Assembly (NCBI RefSeq): GCF_024971095.1
Contig: NZ_CP069717.1
Coordinates: 1,612,001 to 1,676,000, forward strand
Direction: 5' to 3'
Origin: Microbacterium neungamense
GTDB lineage: Bacteria > Actinomycetota > Actinomycetes > Actinomycetales > Microbacteriaceae
DNA: 64,000 nucleotides
Below are positions 1 to 8,369 of this stretch, in pieces. Every line of letters begins with the position of its first letter. Position 1 is the first letter of the stretch. A program made the position numbers and the translations under genes. A model generated the notes under the pieces. The model was not told the DNA's origin and did no database searches. It saw nothing but the letters and a program-made list of their open reading frames with translations.

Positions 1-1
1 C

Positions 2-658
2 CGTACCGGGATCGGTGTCGCCGGTGTGATCTTCTACGCCGTGATGTGGGCCGCCGCGTCGTCCGACCTCATCGCCACGCACTTCATGCTGACGATGGAG
101 GGCGTCATCCGGGCGCTGCAGATCCTGCTCATCGTGGGCCCGATCATCGGCTACTTCGTCGCGAAGCGCATCGCCATCGCGCTGCAGAAGAAGGACCGCG
201 AGATCGTCCTGCACGGCTACGAATCCGGCCGCATCGTCCGTCTTCCCGGCGGCGAGTTCATCGAGGTCCACCAGCCGGTCGACGTCTACGACCGCTGGAA
301 GCTCATCGATTACGCGACCTACGAGCCGCTGGTCGTGCGCCCGAACGCCAAGGGCCGTATCCCGTGGCACGAGAACCTGCGCTCGGCGCTGTCCCGGTGG
401 TTCTTCGAGGACCGCCTCCAGCCGCTCACCCAGGCGGAGCTGGACGCGGCGGATGCCCACCAGCACCACGCTCTGGCCACCATGGCGGAGATCGAAGCCG
501 AGGAGATCGCCGGTGCCCACGAGCGCGCCGGTGTCACCGACGACCAGATCATCGCCAGTGACCCGCACGTCACCGAGACCGGCAACGTGCCGAGCTCCGT
601 GATCGCAACAGAGCCGGTGCGGAAGCCGCGGCGCCGGAAATCGGAGGACGGCGAGTAA
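2..658 (+). CDS. qcrB: Cytochrome bc1 complex cytochrome b subunit, 3' part
   Basis: Cytochrome b of the menaquinol:cytochrome c oxidoreductase, an inner-membrane respiratory complex feeding the aa3 oxidase encoded just downstream on the other strand. The reading frame is open from base 2, so the start and the haem-ligand helices lie outside the window. What is visible are two last membrane segments (about residues 8-26 and 36-58 of the part seen) and then about 150 hydrophilic residues ending in a basic tail (KPRRRKS). The long cytoplasmic tail is typical of actinobacterial QcrB, which is longer than mitochondrial cytochrome b. A strong terminator follows 15 bases after the stop. Assignment rests on the tail and the neighbouring cta genes. 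Confidence 0.88.
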   Translation, partial: RTGIGVAGVIFYAVMWAAASSDLIATHFMLTMEGVIRALQILLIVGPIIGYFVAKRIAIALQKKDREIVLHGYESGRIVRLPGGEFIEVHQPVDVYDRWKLIDYATYEPLVVRPNAKGRIPWHENLRSALSRWFFEDRLQPLTQAELDAADAHQHHALATMAEIEAEEIAGAHERAGVTDDQIIASDPHVTETGNVPSSVIATEPVRKPRRRKSEDGE

Positions 659-672
659 TCGCTCGTCCTCAG

Positions 673-706
673 AAGAGGGCCCCGTCCGAATGGACGGGGC
701 CCTCTT
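673..706 (+). terminator. Rho-independent-like terminator after qcrB
   Basis: Perfect 15-bp stem (673-687 with 692-706) with loop GAAT, rich in G+C and ending in CTCTT then CGTCGTC. It lies 15 bases after the qcrB stop and closes the qcr operon. Confidence 0.9.
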
Positions 707-741
707 CGTCGTCCCCTCCCCGACCGTGAAAGGATCGATGC

Positions 742-807
742 GTGTCCTCCGTCGTGCAGCTGCTCCGCTCCCCCGACCTCGCGGTCGCCCCGTACGCGCA
801 TGAGTGA
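742..807 (+). pseudogene. Possible 5' remnant of a RidA-like gene
   Basis: A 21-codon GTG-initiated frame preceded by AAAGGA at a reasonable distance. The peptide (LLRSPDLAVAPYAHE) recalls the N-terminus of RidA-like deaminase proteins, which commonly begin with a PDL...YAYA stretch, and then the frame stops. Nothing resembling the rest of such a protein follows before the rhodanese gene at 890. It may be a decayed remnant, a short leader peptide or chance. The similarity is from memory and weak. Confidence 0.2.
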
Positions 808-877
808 ACAGTCGACCATGGCAGGGAATCGACGACATCGCGCAGTCATCGACGACGCGGTCACGCACGACGCTCAG

Positions 878-883
878 TAGGCT
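878..883 (+). promoter_or_regulatory. -10 box TAGGCT of the rhodanese gene
   Basis: TAGGCT followed by exactly six bases and then the ATG at 890. The expected transcription start falls on or next to the start codon, so the mRNA is probably leaderless. No Shine-Dalgarno sequence is visible and no clear -35 box. Confidence 0.55.
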
Positions 884-889
884 GAAGCC

Positions 890-1309
890 ATGAACGAGCG
901 CGCCGCATTCTTCGCCGCCAAACTCGCCGCCGAGACCGACCCCAGCGACGTCCATGCCGCCCGCAAGGCCGGAGAGACCCTCTACGTGGTGGACGTGCGT
1001 TCCGATGAGGCGTGGGCTCAAGGACGCGTCCCCGACGCGATCCACATGCACTACAGCGAGATCGCAAGGCGGGCCCCCCAGGAGATCCCCGCGGATGCCG
1101 CCGTGGTGGTGTACTGCTGGAGCCCAGGATGCAACGCCGGTGCGAAGGGCGCCCTCGAGTTCGCGAATCTGGGCTACGCGGTGCGTGAGATGATCGGCGG
1201 CTTCGAGTACTGGGTGCGGGAGGGCTACCCGGTCGAGGACGCGGACGGCGTGCACCGTCGGCCGATCGACCCGCTCACCGGCGTCCCCCGCATCCGCAGC
1301 CGCGCCTGA
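890..1309 (+). CDS. Rhodanese-like domain protein
   Basis: Single rhodanese domain protein of 139 residues, predicted cytoplasmic; such proteins bind sulfur as a persulfide on a cysteine and pass it to an acceptor, the physiological substrate being unknown here. The N-terminal helix is followed by the VVDVRSDEAWAQG signature (about 33-45) and the active-site loop starting at Cys76 (VYCWSPGC), with a second cysteine at 81. The domain ends in the usual GGFEYWVREGYPVE segment. The ATG at 890 was chosen because a TAGGCT box sits six bases before it. The gene stands alone between two strong terminators. The CWSPGC loop is of the single-domain 'rhodanese-related' type rather than of thiosulfate sulfurtransferase. 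Confidence 0.85.
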   Translation: MNERAAFFAAKLAAETDPSDVHAARKAGETLYVVDVRSDEAWAQGRVPDAIHMHYSEIARRAPQEIPADAAVVVYCWSPGCNAGAKGALEFANLGYAVREMIGGFEYWVREGYPVEDADGVHRRPIDPLTGVPRIRSRA

Positions 1310-1314
1310 AAACG

Positions 1315-1350
1315 AGAGAGGCCCTCCGGACGGATCCGGAGGGCCTCTCT
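1315..1350. terminator. Bidirectional terminator between rhodanese and cta genes
   Basis: Perfect 16-bp stem (1315-1330 with 1335-1350), loop CGGA, lying between two convergent genes: rhodanese ends at 1309 and ctaF ends at 1362. It can serve transcripts from both sides. Confidence 0.9.
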
Positions 1351-1361
1351 GGTAGGAGATG

Positions 1362-1796
1362 TCAGCGGGCGAAGTGTCCGCGGTAGTACTCGTACACCCA
1401 GCCCACGATCGCGACAGCGAAGATCGCCAGACCGATCGGGAGCAGGAAATGCCCGACGGCGAGCCCGATCAGGAAGACCGCGGCGGAGGCCGCGAGCACG
1501 ATCGGCCACCACGACCACGGGCTGAACTCACCGAGCTCAGGGTCTCCGTCGTCGATGTCCGCCGTGAGGATGTCCTCCGGCAGCTCACCGCCCTGCGCAC
1601 GGTGCGTGCGGTGCAGGTACCAGGCGATCATCGCGCTCATGAAGGCGACGAACAGCAGGGCGACGGTACCGACCCACTCGATCGCGGTCACGACCGGACG
1701 GTCGGGGTGGGCGATGATGTTCCAGGTCGTGTAGATCGCGGCGACGATCAGGAAGAAGACCGTCAGCACCCACCAGAGGATGACGTTGTCGCGCAT
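1362..1796 (-). CDS. ctaF: Cytochrome c oxidase subunit 4, actinobacterial type
   Basis: Small membrane subunit of the actinobacterial aa3 cytochrome c oxidase, 144 residues, the usual length. Four hydrophobic segments are visible: about 5-27, 40-60 and a C-terminal pair at roughly 96-114 and 117-135, with a charged loop containing GELPEDILTADIDDGDPELGEFSPWSWWP between. It lacks catalytic residues; the subunit is thought to help assembly and stability of the complex. It follows ctaD with a three-base gap and is the last gene of the operon, closed by the terminator at 1315-1350. The family is confined to Actinobacteria, which supports the taxonomic call. Confidence 0.92.
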   Translation of the reverse strand: MRDNVILWWVLTVFFLIVAAIYTTWNIIAHPDRPVVTAIEWVGTVALLFVAFMSAMIAWYLHRTHRAQGGELPEDILTADIDDGDPELGEFSPWSWWPIVLAASAAVFLIGLAVGHFLLPIGLAIFAVAIVGWVYEYYRGHFAR

Positions 1797-1799
1797 GGA

Positions 1800-3533
1800 T
1801 TACTTGACCTCTCCGTGAGCGGCGCCGGCGGATGCGGACACCGGGTGCTCGGCAGCCTCGGGGTGGTTCAGGTCGAACGCCGGACGCTCGCTGCGGATGC
1901 GCGGGATCGACGTGAAGTTGTGCCGCGGCGGCGGGCACGAGGTGGCCCACTCCAGCGAGGCCCCGTAGCCCCACGGGTCGTTCACGGTGACCTTCGGCGC
2001 CTTGCGCGCCGTGATCCACACGTTCAGGAAGAACGGCAGCATCGAGGCGCCCAGGATCACGGCGCCGATCGTGGAGACCTGGTTGCCCCAGGTCCAGCCG
2101 TCGGCGGCCGAGTAGTCCGCGTAGCGACGCACCATGCCGTCCACGCCGAGCCAGTGCTGCACGAGGAAGGTCATGTGGAAGCCGATGAACAGCATCCAGA
2201 AGTGCACGTAGCCGAGGCGCTCGTTCAGCATCCGCCCCGTCCACTTCGGCCACCAGAAGTAGAAGCCGGCGAACATGGCGAACACGACCGTGCCGAACAC
2301 CACATAGTGGAAGTGGGCGACGACGAAGTACGAGTCGCTGAGGTGGAAGTCCAGCGGCGGCGACGCGAGGATCACGCCGGTGAGACCGCCGAACACGAAC
2401 GACACCAGGAAGCCGAGCGCGAACACGATCGGCGTCTCGAACGTGACCGAGCCGCGCCACATCGTGCCGATCCAGTTGAAGATCTTCACACCGGTCGGCA
2501 CCGCGATGAGCATCGTCATCAGGGCGAAGAACGGCAGCAGGACCGAGCCGGTGACGTACATGTGGTGCGCCCACACGGCCACCGACAGTGCGGCGATCGC
2601 GATCGTCGCGTACACCAGCGTCTTGTACCCGAAGATCGGCTTGCGGCTGAACACCGGGAAGATCTCGGACACGATGCCGAAGAACGGCAGCGCGATGATG
2701 TACACCTCGGGGTGGCCGAAGAACCAGAACAGGTGCTGCCAGAGGAGCACACCGCCATTGGCCACGTCGTAGATGTGAGCGCCGAGCACGCGGTCCGCAC
2801 CGGCGGCGAAGATCGCCGCCGCCAGCACCGGGAAGGCCATCAGGATCAGCAGGCTGGTGATCAGGGTGTTCCAGGAGAAGATCGGCATCCGCCACATCGT
2901 CATGCCCGGAGCGCGCATGGTGATGATCGTGGTGACGAAGTTCACCGCACCGAGGATGGTGCCGAAACCGGAGAGGCCGAGGCCCAGCATCCACAGGTTC
3001 CCACCGGCGCCCGGCGAGAACGTGGCGTTCGCGAGGGGCTGGTACGCGAACCAGCCGAACGAGGCGGCGCCCTGCGGGGTGAGGAAGCCGGCCACCGCGA
3101 TGGTCGAGCCGAACAGGAACAGCCAGAACGCGAAGGCGTTCAGACGCGGGAAGGCGACGTCAGGGGCGCCGATCTGGAGCGGCAGGACCGCGTTGGCGAA
3201 TCCGGCGAACAGCGGCGTCGCGAACATCAGCAGCATGATCGTGCCGTGCATCGTGAACAGCTGGTTGTACTGCTCCTTGGTCGGCACGATCTGCATGCCC
3301 GGCGCGAACAGCTCGGCGCGGATGACCAGCGCCATCACGCCGCCGAGGAGGAAGAAGATCACCGAGGCGATCAGGTACATGTAGCCGATCGTCTTGTGGT
3401 CGGTGGAGGTGATCCACTTGACGACGATGTTGCCCTTCTGCTCCACCCGCGAGGAGGTGAGCAGTGCGGCCTGACGCGGCGGGATCGTGGTGGGACGGAC
3501 GCCGTTCGTCTGAGGTTCGGCTGTGGTCGTCAT
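1800..3533 (-). CDS. ctaD: Cytochrome c oxidase subunit I
   Basis: Catalytic subunit of the aa3-type cytochrome c oxidase (EC 7.1.1.9), reducing O2 to water and pumping protons. The 577-residue protein carries all haem and copper ligands: His96 in TMHGTIM for low-spin haem a, the cross-linked pair His274/Tyr278 in GHPEVY, the CuB ligands His323-His324 in AHHMY, and His407/His409 in HFHYV for haem a3 and haem a. About twelve membrane helices are visible, with short polar tails at both ends. ctaD lies three bases after ctaC and three bases before ctaF, so the three genes form one operon. The start ATG begins [11 protein letters not shown]. Confidence 0.98.
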   Translation of the reverse strand: MTTTAEPQTNGVRPTTIPPRQAALLTSSRVEQKGNIVVKWITSTDHKTIGYMYLIASVIFFLLGGVMALVIRAELFAPGMQIVPTKEQYNQLFTMHGTIMLLMFATPLFAGFANAVLPLQIGAPDVAFPRLNAFAFWLFLFGSTIAVAGFLTPQGAASFGWFAYQPLANATFSPGAGGNLWMLGLGLSGFGTILGAVNFVTTIITMRAPGMTMWRMPIFSWNTLITSLLILMAFPVLAAAIFAAGADRVLGAHIYDVANGGVLLWQHLFWFFGHPEVYIIALPFFGIVSEIFPVFSRKPIFGYKTLVYATIAIAALSVAVWAHHMYVTGSVLLPFFALMTMLIAVPTGVKIFNWIGTMWRGSVTFETPIVFALGFLVSFVFGGLTGVILASPPLDFHLSDSYFVVAHFHYVVFGTVVFAMFAGFYFWWPKWTGRMLNERLGYVHFWMLFIGFHMTFLVQHWLGVDGMVRRYADYSAADGWTWGNQVSTIGAVILGASMLPFFLNVWITARKAPKVTVNDPWGYGASLEWATSCPPPRHNFTSIPRIRSERPAFDLNHPEAAEHPVSASAGAAHGEVK

Positions 3534-3536
3534 GTC

Positions 3537-4436
3537 TTACTCCTCTTCCTCGGAGCTCGAGCTCGGTCCGGTGCCCGGGAAGTTGCCGAGGCGGTCGTAG
3601 GCGTCGTTGATGTCGCCCGTGTTGCCCTCCTCGCGCAGCGAGTCGAGGTAGTCCTCGTACTCGTCCTGCTCGACGACCTTCACGTTGAAGAGCATCATCG
3701 AGTGGTATTCGCCGCAGAGCTCGGCGCACTTGCCGTCATACTCGCCGACGCGGGTCGGGGTGAAGGACCAGGTGTTGTCCTTCCCGATGTACATGTCCTT
3801 CTTGTAGAGGAAGTCGATGATCCAGAAGGAGTGGACGACGTCGCGGGACTGCAGGTGGATGGTGACCTTCTGGTCGACCGGAAGCACCAGCGTCGGCAGC
3901 TGCGACTTGTCGATGTTGCCCTCGGCGTCGGGCTGGGCCTGGATGCCCATCGTCCAGACGGCGTCGGAGTTGTCCTCCTCCTCGCCGTTGTACTGGAAGT
4001 CCCACGCCCACTGCTTGGCGATCGCGGTGATCTCGACGTCGGGGTCCTCCCACTGCGTCTCGATCTCCGCCTGGTCGCGGGCGGTGAAGAAGAAGAAACC
4101 CAGCACGAGGATCAGCGGGATCACCGTGTACAGGATCTCCAGCGGCATGTTGTACCGCAGCTGCACCGGGAGGCCGGTCTGGCCCTTGCGACGGCGGTAC
4201 GCGACCGCGGCCCAGCCCATCAGGGCCCAGGTGATCAGGCCGACGGCCAGCAGCACGATCCACGAGTTCACCCAGAGGGCGGCGACGCGGTCGGTCTGGT
4301 TCGTGGCGGCGGTGCCGTCCTCGACGAAGCCCGGGAGGAAGCCGTGGAGTTCGGTGGGAGTACATCCCGCCAGGGCCACGGCCGCCGAAACTCCCAGCGG
4401 GAGGGCGGCCCAACGAAGGCGGCGTTTCGAGGGCAC
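3537..4436 (-). CDS. ctaC: Cytochrome c oxidase subunit II, lipoprotein
   Basis: CuA-bearing subunit that takes electrons from cytochrome c (in Actinobacteria from the bc1-bound cytochrome cc). The N-terminus is a lipoprotein signal: basic MPSKRRLRW, hydrophobic core, and lipobox VALAGC with Cys25 as the probable lipidation site. Two membrane helices follow (about 52-72 and 97-117), then the exported cupredoxin domain with the CuA ligands Cys237, Cys241, His245 and Met248 in CAELCGEYHSMM. The C-terminus ends in an acidic SSSSEEEE tail. First gene of ctaC-ctaD-ctaF, transcribed away from erpA. Length of 299 residues is normal for the family. Confidence 0.97.
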   Translation of the reverse strand: MPSKRRLRWAALPLGVSAAVALAGCTPTELHGFLPGFVEDGTAATNQTDRVAALWVNSWIVLLAVGLITWALMGWAAVAYRRRKGQTGLPVQLRYNMPLEILYTVIPLILVLGFFFFTARDQAEIETQWEDPDVEITAIAKQWAWDFQYNGEEEDNSDAVWTMGIQAQPDAEGNIDKSQLPTLVLPVDQKVTIHLQSRDVVHSFWIIDFLYKKDMYIGKDNTWSFTPTRVGEYDGKCAELCGEYHSMMLFNVKVVEQDEYEDYLDSLREEGNTGDINDAYDRLGNFPGTGPSSSSEEEE

Positions 4437-4526
4437 GATGCACCTTTCAGATCGCGGACAGGGACAGCCTCAAGTCTAGGGCAACCTCACACCCGATTCA
4501 TGCCAACCACGCAGGTTCGGCGGGTC

Positions 4527-4898
4527 TCAGTGGAAGCTGTCGCCGCACGCGCAGCTGCCTGCCGCGTTGGGGTTGTCGATGGTGAAACCCTGCTCCGAGA
4601 TGGTGTCCTTGAAGTCGATCGACGCGCCATCCAGATACGGGATGCTCATGTTGTCGACGATCACCTCGACCCCGTCGAAGTCGACCGTCTGGTCGCCCTC
4701 GAGGAAGCGCTCGTCGAAGTAGAGCTGGTAGATCAGGCCCGAGCATCCTCCGGGCTGGACGGCGACGCGCAGACGCAGGTCGTCGCGGCCCTCCTGCTCG
4801 AGAAGGCTCTTCACCTTCTGCGCCGCGGCAGCCGTCAGCGAGACACCGTGGGCGGGAGCCTCGGTCGAGTTCTGGGCGGTCAGTGTGGTGTCGCTCAT
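4527..4898 (-). CDS. erpA: Iron-sulfur cluster insertion protein, A-type carrier
   Basis: HesB/IscA-family scaffold or carrier that delivers Fe-S clusters to apoproteins. The ATG at 4898 was chosen because AAGGAGTGAC precedes it at ideal spacing; a longer frame from 4922 has no such signal. The 123-residue product has the three conserved cysteines: Cys52 in GGCSG and Cys116/Cys118 in the C-terminal CACGDSFH. A TAGAAT box at 4941-4946 is a plausible promoter. Fe-S carriers beside respiratory genes are common in Actinobacteria. ErpA rather than IscA is inferred from the length and the GGCSG-CxCG spacing; the two are hard to tell apart by eye. Confidence 0.9.
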   Translation of the reverse strand: MSDTTLTAQNSTEAPAHGVSLTAAAAQKVKSLLEQEGRDDLRLRVAVQPGGCSGLIYQLYFDERFLEGDQTVDFDGVEVIVDNMSIPYLDGASIDFKDTISEQGFTIDNPNAAGSCACGDSFH

Positions 4899-4940
4899 GT
4901 CACTCCTTGGGACGCGCAGCACGAACTGCTGCTGCGCTCG

Positions 4941-4946
4941 ATTCTA
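4941..4946 (-). promoter_or_regulatory. -10 box TAGAAT of erpA
   Basis: TAGAAT on the minus strand, about 42 bases upstream of the erpA ATG, giving a leader of about 36 bases that contains the good AAGGAG ribosome site. A small hairpin (GCAGCA at 4917-4922 with TGCTGC at 4928-4933) lies in the leader region. Confidence 0.35.
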
Positions 4947-4988
4947 CCGCCGGGGTGCGGGGAGGGCTCGGCGCCCGATGGCGCGGCC

Positions 4989-6401
4989 TCAGGATGCCGT
5001 GCGCTCGTTCATCCGCGCCAGCAGCAGGGCCTCGGTGCGCACGGCGTTGCGGAAGGTCTCGAGGTGCAGCGACTCGTTGGGGCTGTGCGCACGGGAGTGC
5101 GGGTCCTCGACCCCGGTCACCAGGATCTGCGCCGCAGGGAACTCGCGAACGAGATCGGCGATGAACGGGATGGATCCGCCGACCCCGAGGTCGACCGGGG
5201 CGACGCCGTAGCCGTCCGCCATCGCGTCGCGGGTGAGCCCGACCGCCCATCCGGCCGTGTCGACGAGGAACCCGTCGCCGAGGTCGATGTCGCTGAACGT
5301 GAGCTCGGCGCCGAAGGGGGCGTGCGCCCGGAGGTGCGCCTCGATCGCCGTGTACGCCTCGCGAGCGCTCTGACCGGGGGCCACGCGCGCGCTGATGACG
5401 ACGCTCACCTCCGGCAGCAGCGTGTTCGACGCCGCAGCGACGCTGGTGGCGTCGATGCCGGTGATCGTCACGGAGGGCTTGTTCCAGATGCGGCTGAGGA
5501 TGCTGTCGCGGCCGATCGGCCGGGTGCCGGGCAGCAGCCCCGCCTCTTCGCGGAGCGTGGCCTCCTCGTAGGCGGGGGTGTCGGCGTCTCTCGAGGCGAG
5601 TCCTTCGACCGCGACGGCGCCGTCCTCGTCCCAGAGCGTGGCCAGCAGCGTGACGGCCGCCATCATGGCATCCGGCACCGCTCCCCCGAACATGCCGGAG
5701 TGCGACGCGTGCTCGAGGGTGCGCACGCGCAGGGTGAAGCGGGCGTTGCCGCGGAGGGAGACGGTGAGGCCGGGCGTGCGCGAATCCCAGTTGCCGGAGT
5801 CCGCGACGACGATCGCGTCGGCGCGCAGCGCATCGGCGTTGTCGCGCAGGAAGCGTGCGAAGGAGCGCGAGCCGTACTCCTCCTCCCCCTCGATGAACAT
5901 CGCGATGCCGAGGTCGAGGTCGTCGCCGAGCACCTCCGCGACCGCGCGGAGGGCGGCGATGTGCGCCATGATGCCGGCCTTGTCGTCCGCCGCTCCCCGC
6001 CCGTACAGGCGTCCGTCCCGGACCGTCGGCTCGAAGGGCGGCGTCTCCCAGAGCGCGTCGTCGCCCGGCGGCTGCACGTCGTGGTGCGCGTACAGCAGGA
6101 TCGTCGGACGCCCGTTGCGCGCGGCCCTCGTCGCCAGGACCGCCGGCTGGCCGAGCTCGTCGGTGTCGTCGATCGCGGCGCGCAGCACCCTGACGTCGTC
6201 GAAGACCCCGGTGCCGCGGGCCAGCTCCGCCACCGCGTCGGCGCTGCGCTCGAGCTGGGCCTGATCGAAGGCCGGCCAGGCGATGCCGGGGATGCGCACC
6301 AGCGCGCCCAGGTCGGAGAGAGCGGAGGGGATGCCGAGCGCGACGGCTTCGGTGAGCGCGGCTTCGCGCTCGGCGGACGCCGGGGATGCAGAGGGGGTCA
6401 T
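4989..6401 (-). CDS. M20 family dipeptidase
   Basis: Zinc-dependent peptidase of the M20 family, 470 residues, close in design to cytosolic dipeptidases of the CNDP/PepV type. Visible metal-site motifs are YAHHDVQP, the GRGAADDKAG segment with its bridging Asp, and the EGEEEYGS motif holding the general-base and metal Glu residues. The central dimerisation insert (about 200-320, around HASHSGMFGG) is present. The start at 6401 (MTPSASPASAER) has no Shine-Dalgarno site but a TAAGAT box seven bases upstream, so a leaderless mRNA is likely; the frame is open 41 codons further upstream, but that stretch overlaps the divergent gene. Substrate specificity cannot be read from the sequence. Confidence 0.9.
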   Translation of the reverse strand: MTPSASPASAEREAALTEAVALGIPSALSDLGALVRIPGIAWPAFDQAQLERSADAVAELARGTGVFDDVRVLRAAIDDTDELGQPAVLATRAARNGRPTILLYAHHDVQPPGDDALWETPPFEPTVRDGRLYGRGAADDKAGIMAHIAALRAVAEVLGDDLDLGIAMFIEGEEEYGSRSFARFLRDNADALRADAIVVADSGNWDSRTPGLTVSLRGNARFTLRVRTLEHASHSGMFGGAVPDAMMAAVTLLATLWDEDGAVAVEGLASRDADTPAYEEATLREEAGLLPGTRPIGRDSILSRIWNKPSVTITGIDATSVAAASNTLLPEVSVVISARVAPGQSAREAYTAIEAHLRAHAPFGAELTFSDIDLGDGFLVDTAGWAVGLTRDAMADGYGVAPVDLGVGGSIPFIADLVREFPAAQILVTGVEDPHSRAHSPNESLHLETFRNAVRTEALLLARMNERTAS

Positions 6402-6408
6402 GCGAGTA

Positions 6409-6414
6409 ATCTTA
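6409..6414 (-). promoter_or_regulatory. -10 box TAAGAT of the M20 peptidase
   Basis: TAAGAT on the minus strand, seven bases before the ATG at 6401; predicts a leaderless transcript. On the plus strand the overlapping TAATCT (6407-6412) could serve the divergent DUF3043 gene. Confidence 0.45.
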
Positions 6415-6439
6415 AGAGGACCCCGACTCGGAACTGAGG

Positions 6440-7009
6440 ATGCCCGTGCCCACTCCCACCCCCTCGACGAACGACGACGCCCCGCAGACGCCCGCCACGG
6501 GTAAGGGACGGCGGACGCCGACACGTGCCGAGCGGGAGGCGGAGCGCCGTCGTCCGCTCGTGGCCAACACGAAGGAGGCGAGGGCCGCGGCGAAGGCCGA
6601 GCTGCAGGCGCGCCGGGAGCGTGCCCGTCTCGGCATGGAGCGCGGCGAGGACAAGTACCTTCCCCCGCGCGACAAGGGTCCGCAGCGCCGCTGGGTGCGG
6701 GACTACGTGGATGCCGGCTGGCACCTCTCGGAGTGGGTCATGGCCGCGATGCTCGTGGTGATCCTGCTGGCGATGGTGCCGATCCCCGAGGTGTCGCTGT
6801 GGTCGATGGCCGCACTGTGGGGCTACATGCTCCTCGCGATCGCGGACATGGTGATCCTCGGCATCCGGGTGAAGAAGAAGGCCGCGGCGAAGTTCGGCAT
6901 CGAGCGCCGTGAGAAGGGCCTGGGCTGGTACGCCGCGATGCGCGCCCTGCAGATGCGCTTCATGCGCCTCCCGAAGCCGCAGGTCAAGCGCGGCCAGTAC
7001 CCCGTCTGA
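6440..7009 (+). CDS. DUF3043 domain membrane protein
   Basis: Conserved actinobacterial protein of 189 residues and unknown function. It has a charged, Lys/Arg/Glu-rich N-terminal half (about 20-85, with the segment RPLVANTKEARAAAKAELQ), two hydrophobic helices (about 100-118 and 124-142), and a basic C-terminus (KKKAAAKFGIERREKG...QVKRGQYPV). This matches the DUF3043 family as I know it. It is divergent from the M20 peptidase with only 38 bases between the starts, and its 3' end runs into the CACANTGTG repeat array. A cytoplasmic charged domain anchored by a hairpin of two helices is inferred. Confidence 0.85.
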   Translation: MPVPTPTPSTNDDAPQTPATGKGRRTPTRAEREAERRRPLVANTKEARAAAKAELQARRERARLGMERGEDKYLPPRDKGPQRRWVRDYVDAGWHLSEWVMAAMLVVILLAMVPIPEVSLWSMAALWGYMLLAIADMVILGIRVKKKAAAKFGIERREKGLGWYAAMRALQMRFMRLPKPQVKRGQYPV

Positions 7010-7042
7010 CCCCCTGCTCCACGCCGCACCTGCCACCCGCGC

Positions 7043-7307
7043 CACATTGTGTCGCGTTCGGCAGGTCGCTGCGCCTCCAACCAGCACGACGCGCCACAAA
7101 GTATCGTCCGCTAAGGCATGGCGCGTCCGACCAGCACGGCCAGCCACAATGTGTCGCATTCGACGGGTCGCGGCGCCTCCAACCAGCACAACGCGCCACA
7201 ATGTGTCGTCCGCTGGGGTATGAGGCATCCGACCAGCACGGCCAGCCACAATGTGGCGCGTTCGACGGGTCGCAGCGCGTCCAACCAGCACAACGAGCCA
7301 CAATGTG
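7043..7307. repeat. Alternating 52/50-base tandem array of CACANTGTG palindromes
   Basis: The 333-base convergent gap between the DUF3043 gene and pyrD holds no gene. It holds an array of six CACANTGTG palindromes at 7043, 7095 (degenerate, CACAAAGTA), 7145, 7197, 7247 and 7299. The spacings are exactly 52, 50, 52, 50, 52. The 52-base unit continues TCGCRTTCGRCRGGTCG...TCCAACCAGCAC; the 50-base unit continues TCGTCCGCTRRGGYATG...CCGACCAGCAC. The last two palindromes extend to GCCACAATGTGGC. Short frames on both strands repeat the same peptide (LAVLVG and similar) in shifting frames, which speaks against coding. Confidence 0.9.
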
Positions 7308-7342
7308 GCGTGTTCGGCGGGAGGAGGGGGTGATCGGCGGCG

Positions 7343-8359
7343 TCAGCGGAGGCCGCGGTTGATCTGGCGCGCCCAGAGCGGACCGCGATAGAGGAACGCG
7401 GTGTAGCCCTGCACCAGGGTCGCCCCGGCATCCAGCCGCCGCTGCACGTCCTCGGCGGTCTCCACGCCCCCGACCGAGATCACGCAGAAGTCATCCGGCA
7501 CGGCCGCCTTGACGACGGCGAGCACCTCGAGCGAGCGCTCCTTGAGCGGCGCGCCGGAGAGACCGCCCGCGCCGGCCGCCTCGACCACGGCGGGGTCGGT
7601 GCGCAGGCCCTCGCGCGAGATCGTGGTGTTGTGGGCGATGATGCCGGCGAGCCCCTCGGCGACGGCGAGCTTCGCGATGGCGGCGATCTCCTCGTCCGGG
7701 AGGTCGGGGGCGATCTTCACGAGCAGCGGGGTCGCGCCGGCCGCCTCCTTCACGGCCCGCAGCAGCGGCGCGAGCGTCTCCACGGCCTGCAGGCCGCGCA
7801 GCCCGGGCGTGTTCGGCGACGAGACGTTCACCGCCAGGTAGTCCGCGAGCGGAGCGAGCCGGGTGGCCGAGGCGACGTAGTCCGCGGTGGCGTTCTCGAC
7901 CTCCACCACGCGGCTCTTGCCGATGTTCACGCCGATGACCGCGCGGGGCGCTCGGCGGCGCAGCCGGCTCAGGTGACGCGCCGCGGCATCCGCACCGGCG
8001 TTGTTGAAGCCCATCCTGTTGATCACCGCACGGTCGGGGACGAGCCGGAACAGCCGCGGTTTCGGGTTCCCCTCCTGCGGGATCGCGGTGATCGTGCCCA
8101 CCTCGATGTGCCCGAACCCGAGCGCCTCCAGACCGCGCACGCCGACCGCGTTCTTGTCGAACCCGGCCGCCACGCCGAAGGGCGACGGGAAGGTCAGCCC
8201 GAGGGCGCGCACCTCCAGGCGCCGGTCCGGTGCGGTGAGCGCCCGCGCAGCCCAGGAGAAGGGCGGCACGCCGAGCACTCGGATCACGGCCATCGCGGCG
8301 TGGTGGGCGAACTCCGGATCGAGGCGCGACAGGACGTGACGGAAGAGAAGCGGGTACAT
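7343..8359 (-). CDS. pyrD: Dihydroorotate dehydrogenase (quinone), class 2
   Basis: Fourth step of pyrimidine synthesis, oxidising dihydroorotate to orotate with electrons passed to menaquinone at the membrane. The start MYPLLFRHVLSRLDPEFAHH is the amphipathic membrane-binding helix pair that marks class 2. The FMN barrel follows, with GVAAGFDKN, INRMGFNN, and the catalytic-loop NVSSPNTPGLR, whose Ser is the class 2 base. SGAPLK and SVGGV bind FMN phosphate. The ATG at 8359 was chosen over a start at 8398, which would overlap nrdR and add residues with no family counterpart. It follows nrdR by 10 bases. Confidence 0.93.
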   Translation of the reverse strand: MYPLLFRHVLSRLDPEFAHHAAMAVIRVLGVPPFSWAARALTAPDRRLEVRALGLTFPSPFGVAAGFDKNAVGVRGLEALGFGHIEVGTITAIPQEGNPKPRLFRLVPDRAVINRMGFNNAGADAAARHLSRLRRRAPRAVIGVNIGKSRVVEVENATADYVASATRLAPLADYLAVNVSSPNTPGLRGLQAVETLAPLLRAVKEAAGATPLLVKIAPDLPDEEIAAIAKLAVAEGLAGIIAHNTTISREGLRTDPAVVEAAGAGGLSGAPLKERSLEVLAVVKAAVPDDFCVISVGGVETAEDVQRRLDAGATLVQGYTAFLYRGPLWARQINRGLR

Positions 8360-8369
8360 CCTTGCCAGG

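Noticed and set aside
1359..6437. A 5-kb open frame on the plus strand opposite ctaF-ctaC, erpA and the M20 gene
   Set aside because: It is antisense to five clear genes and shows no family motifs; long shadow frames are expected at this G+C content.
7043..7307. CRISPR array
   Set aside because: Repeats are 50-52 bases with no variable spacers; the whole unit is conserved, and no cas gene is present.
7111..7431. Short frames with repeated LAVLVG-like peptides in the palindrome array
   Set aside because: The same DNA unit is read in different frames along the array because units are 52 and 50 bases long, so no single protein repeat is maintained.
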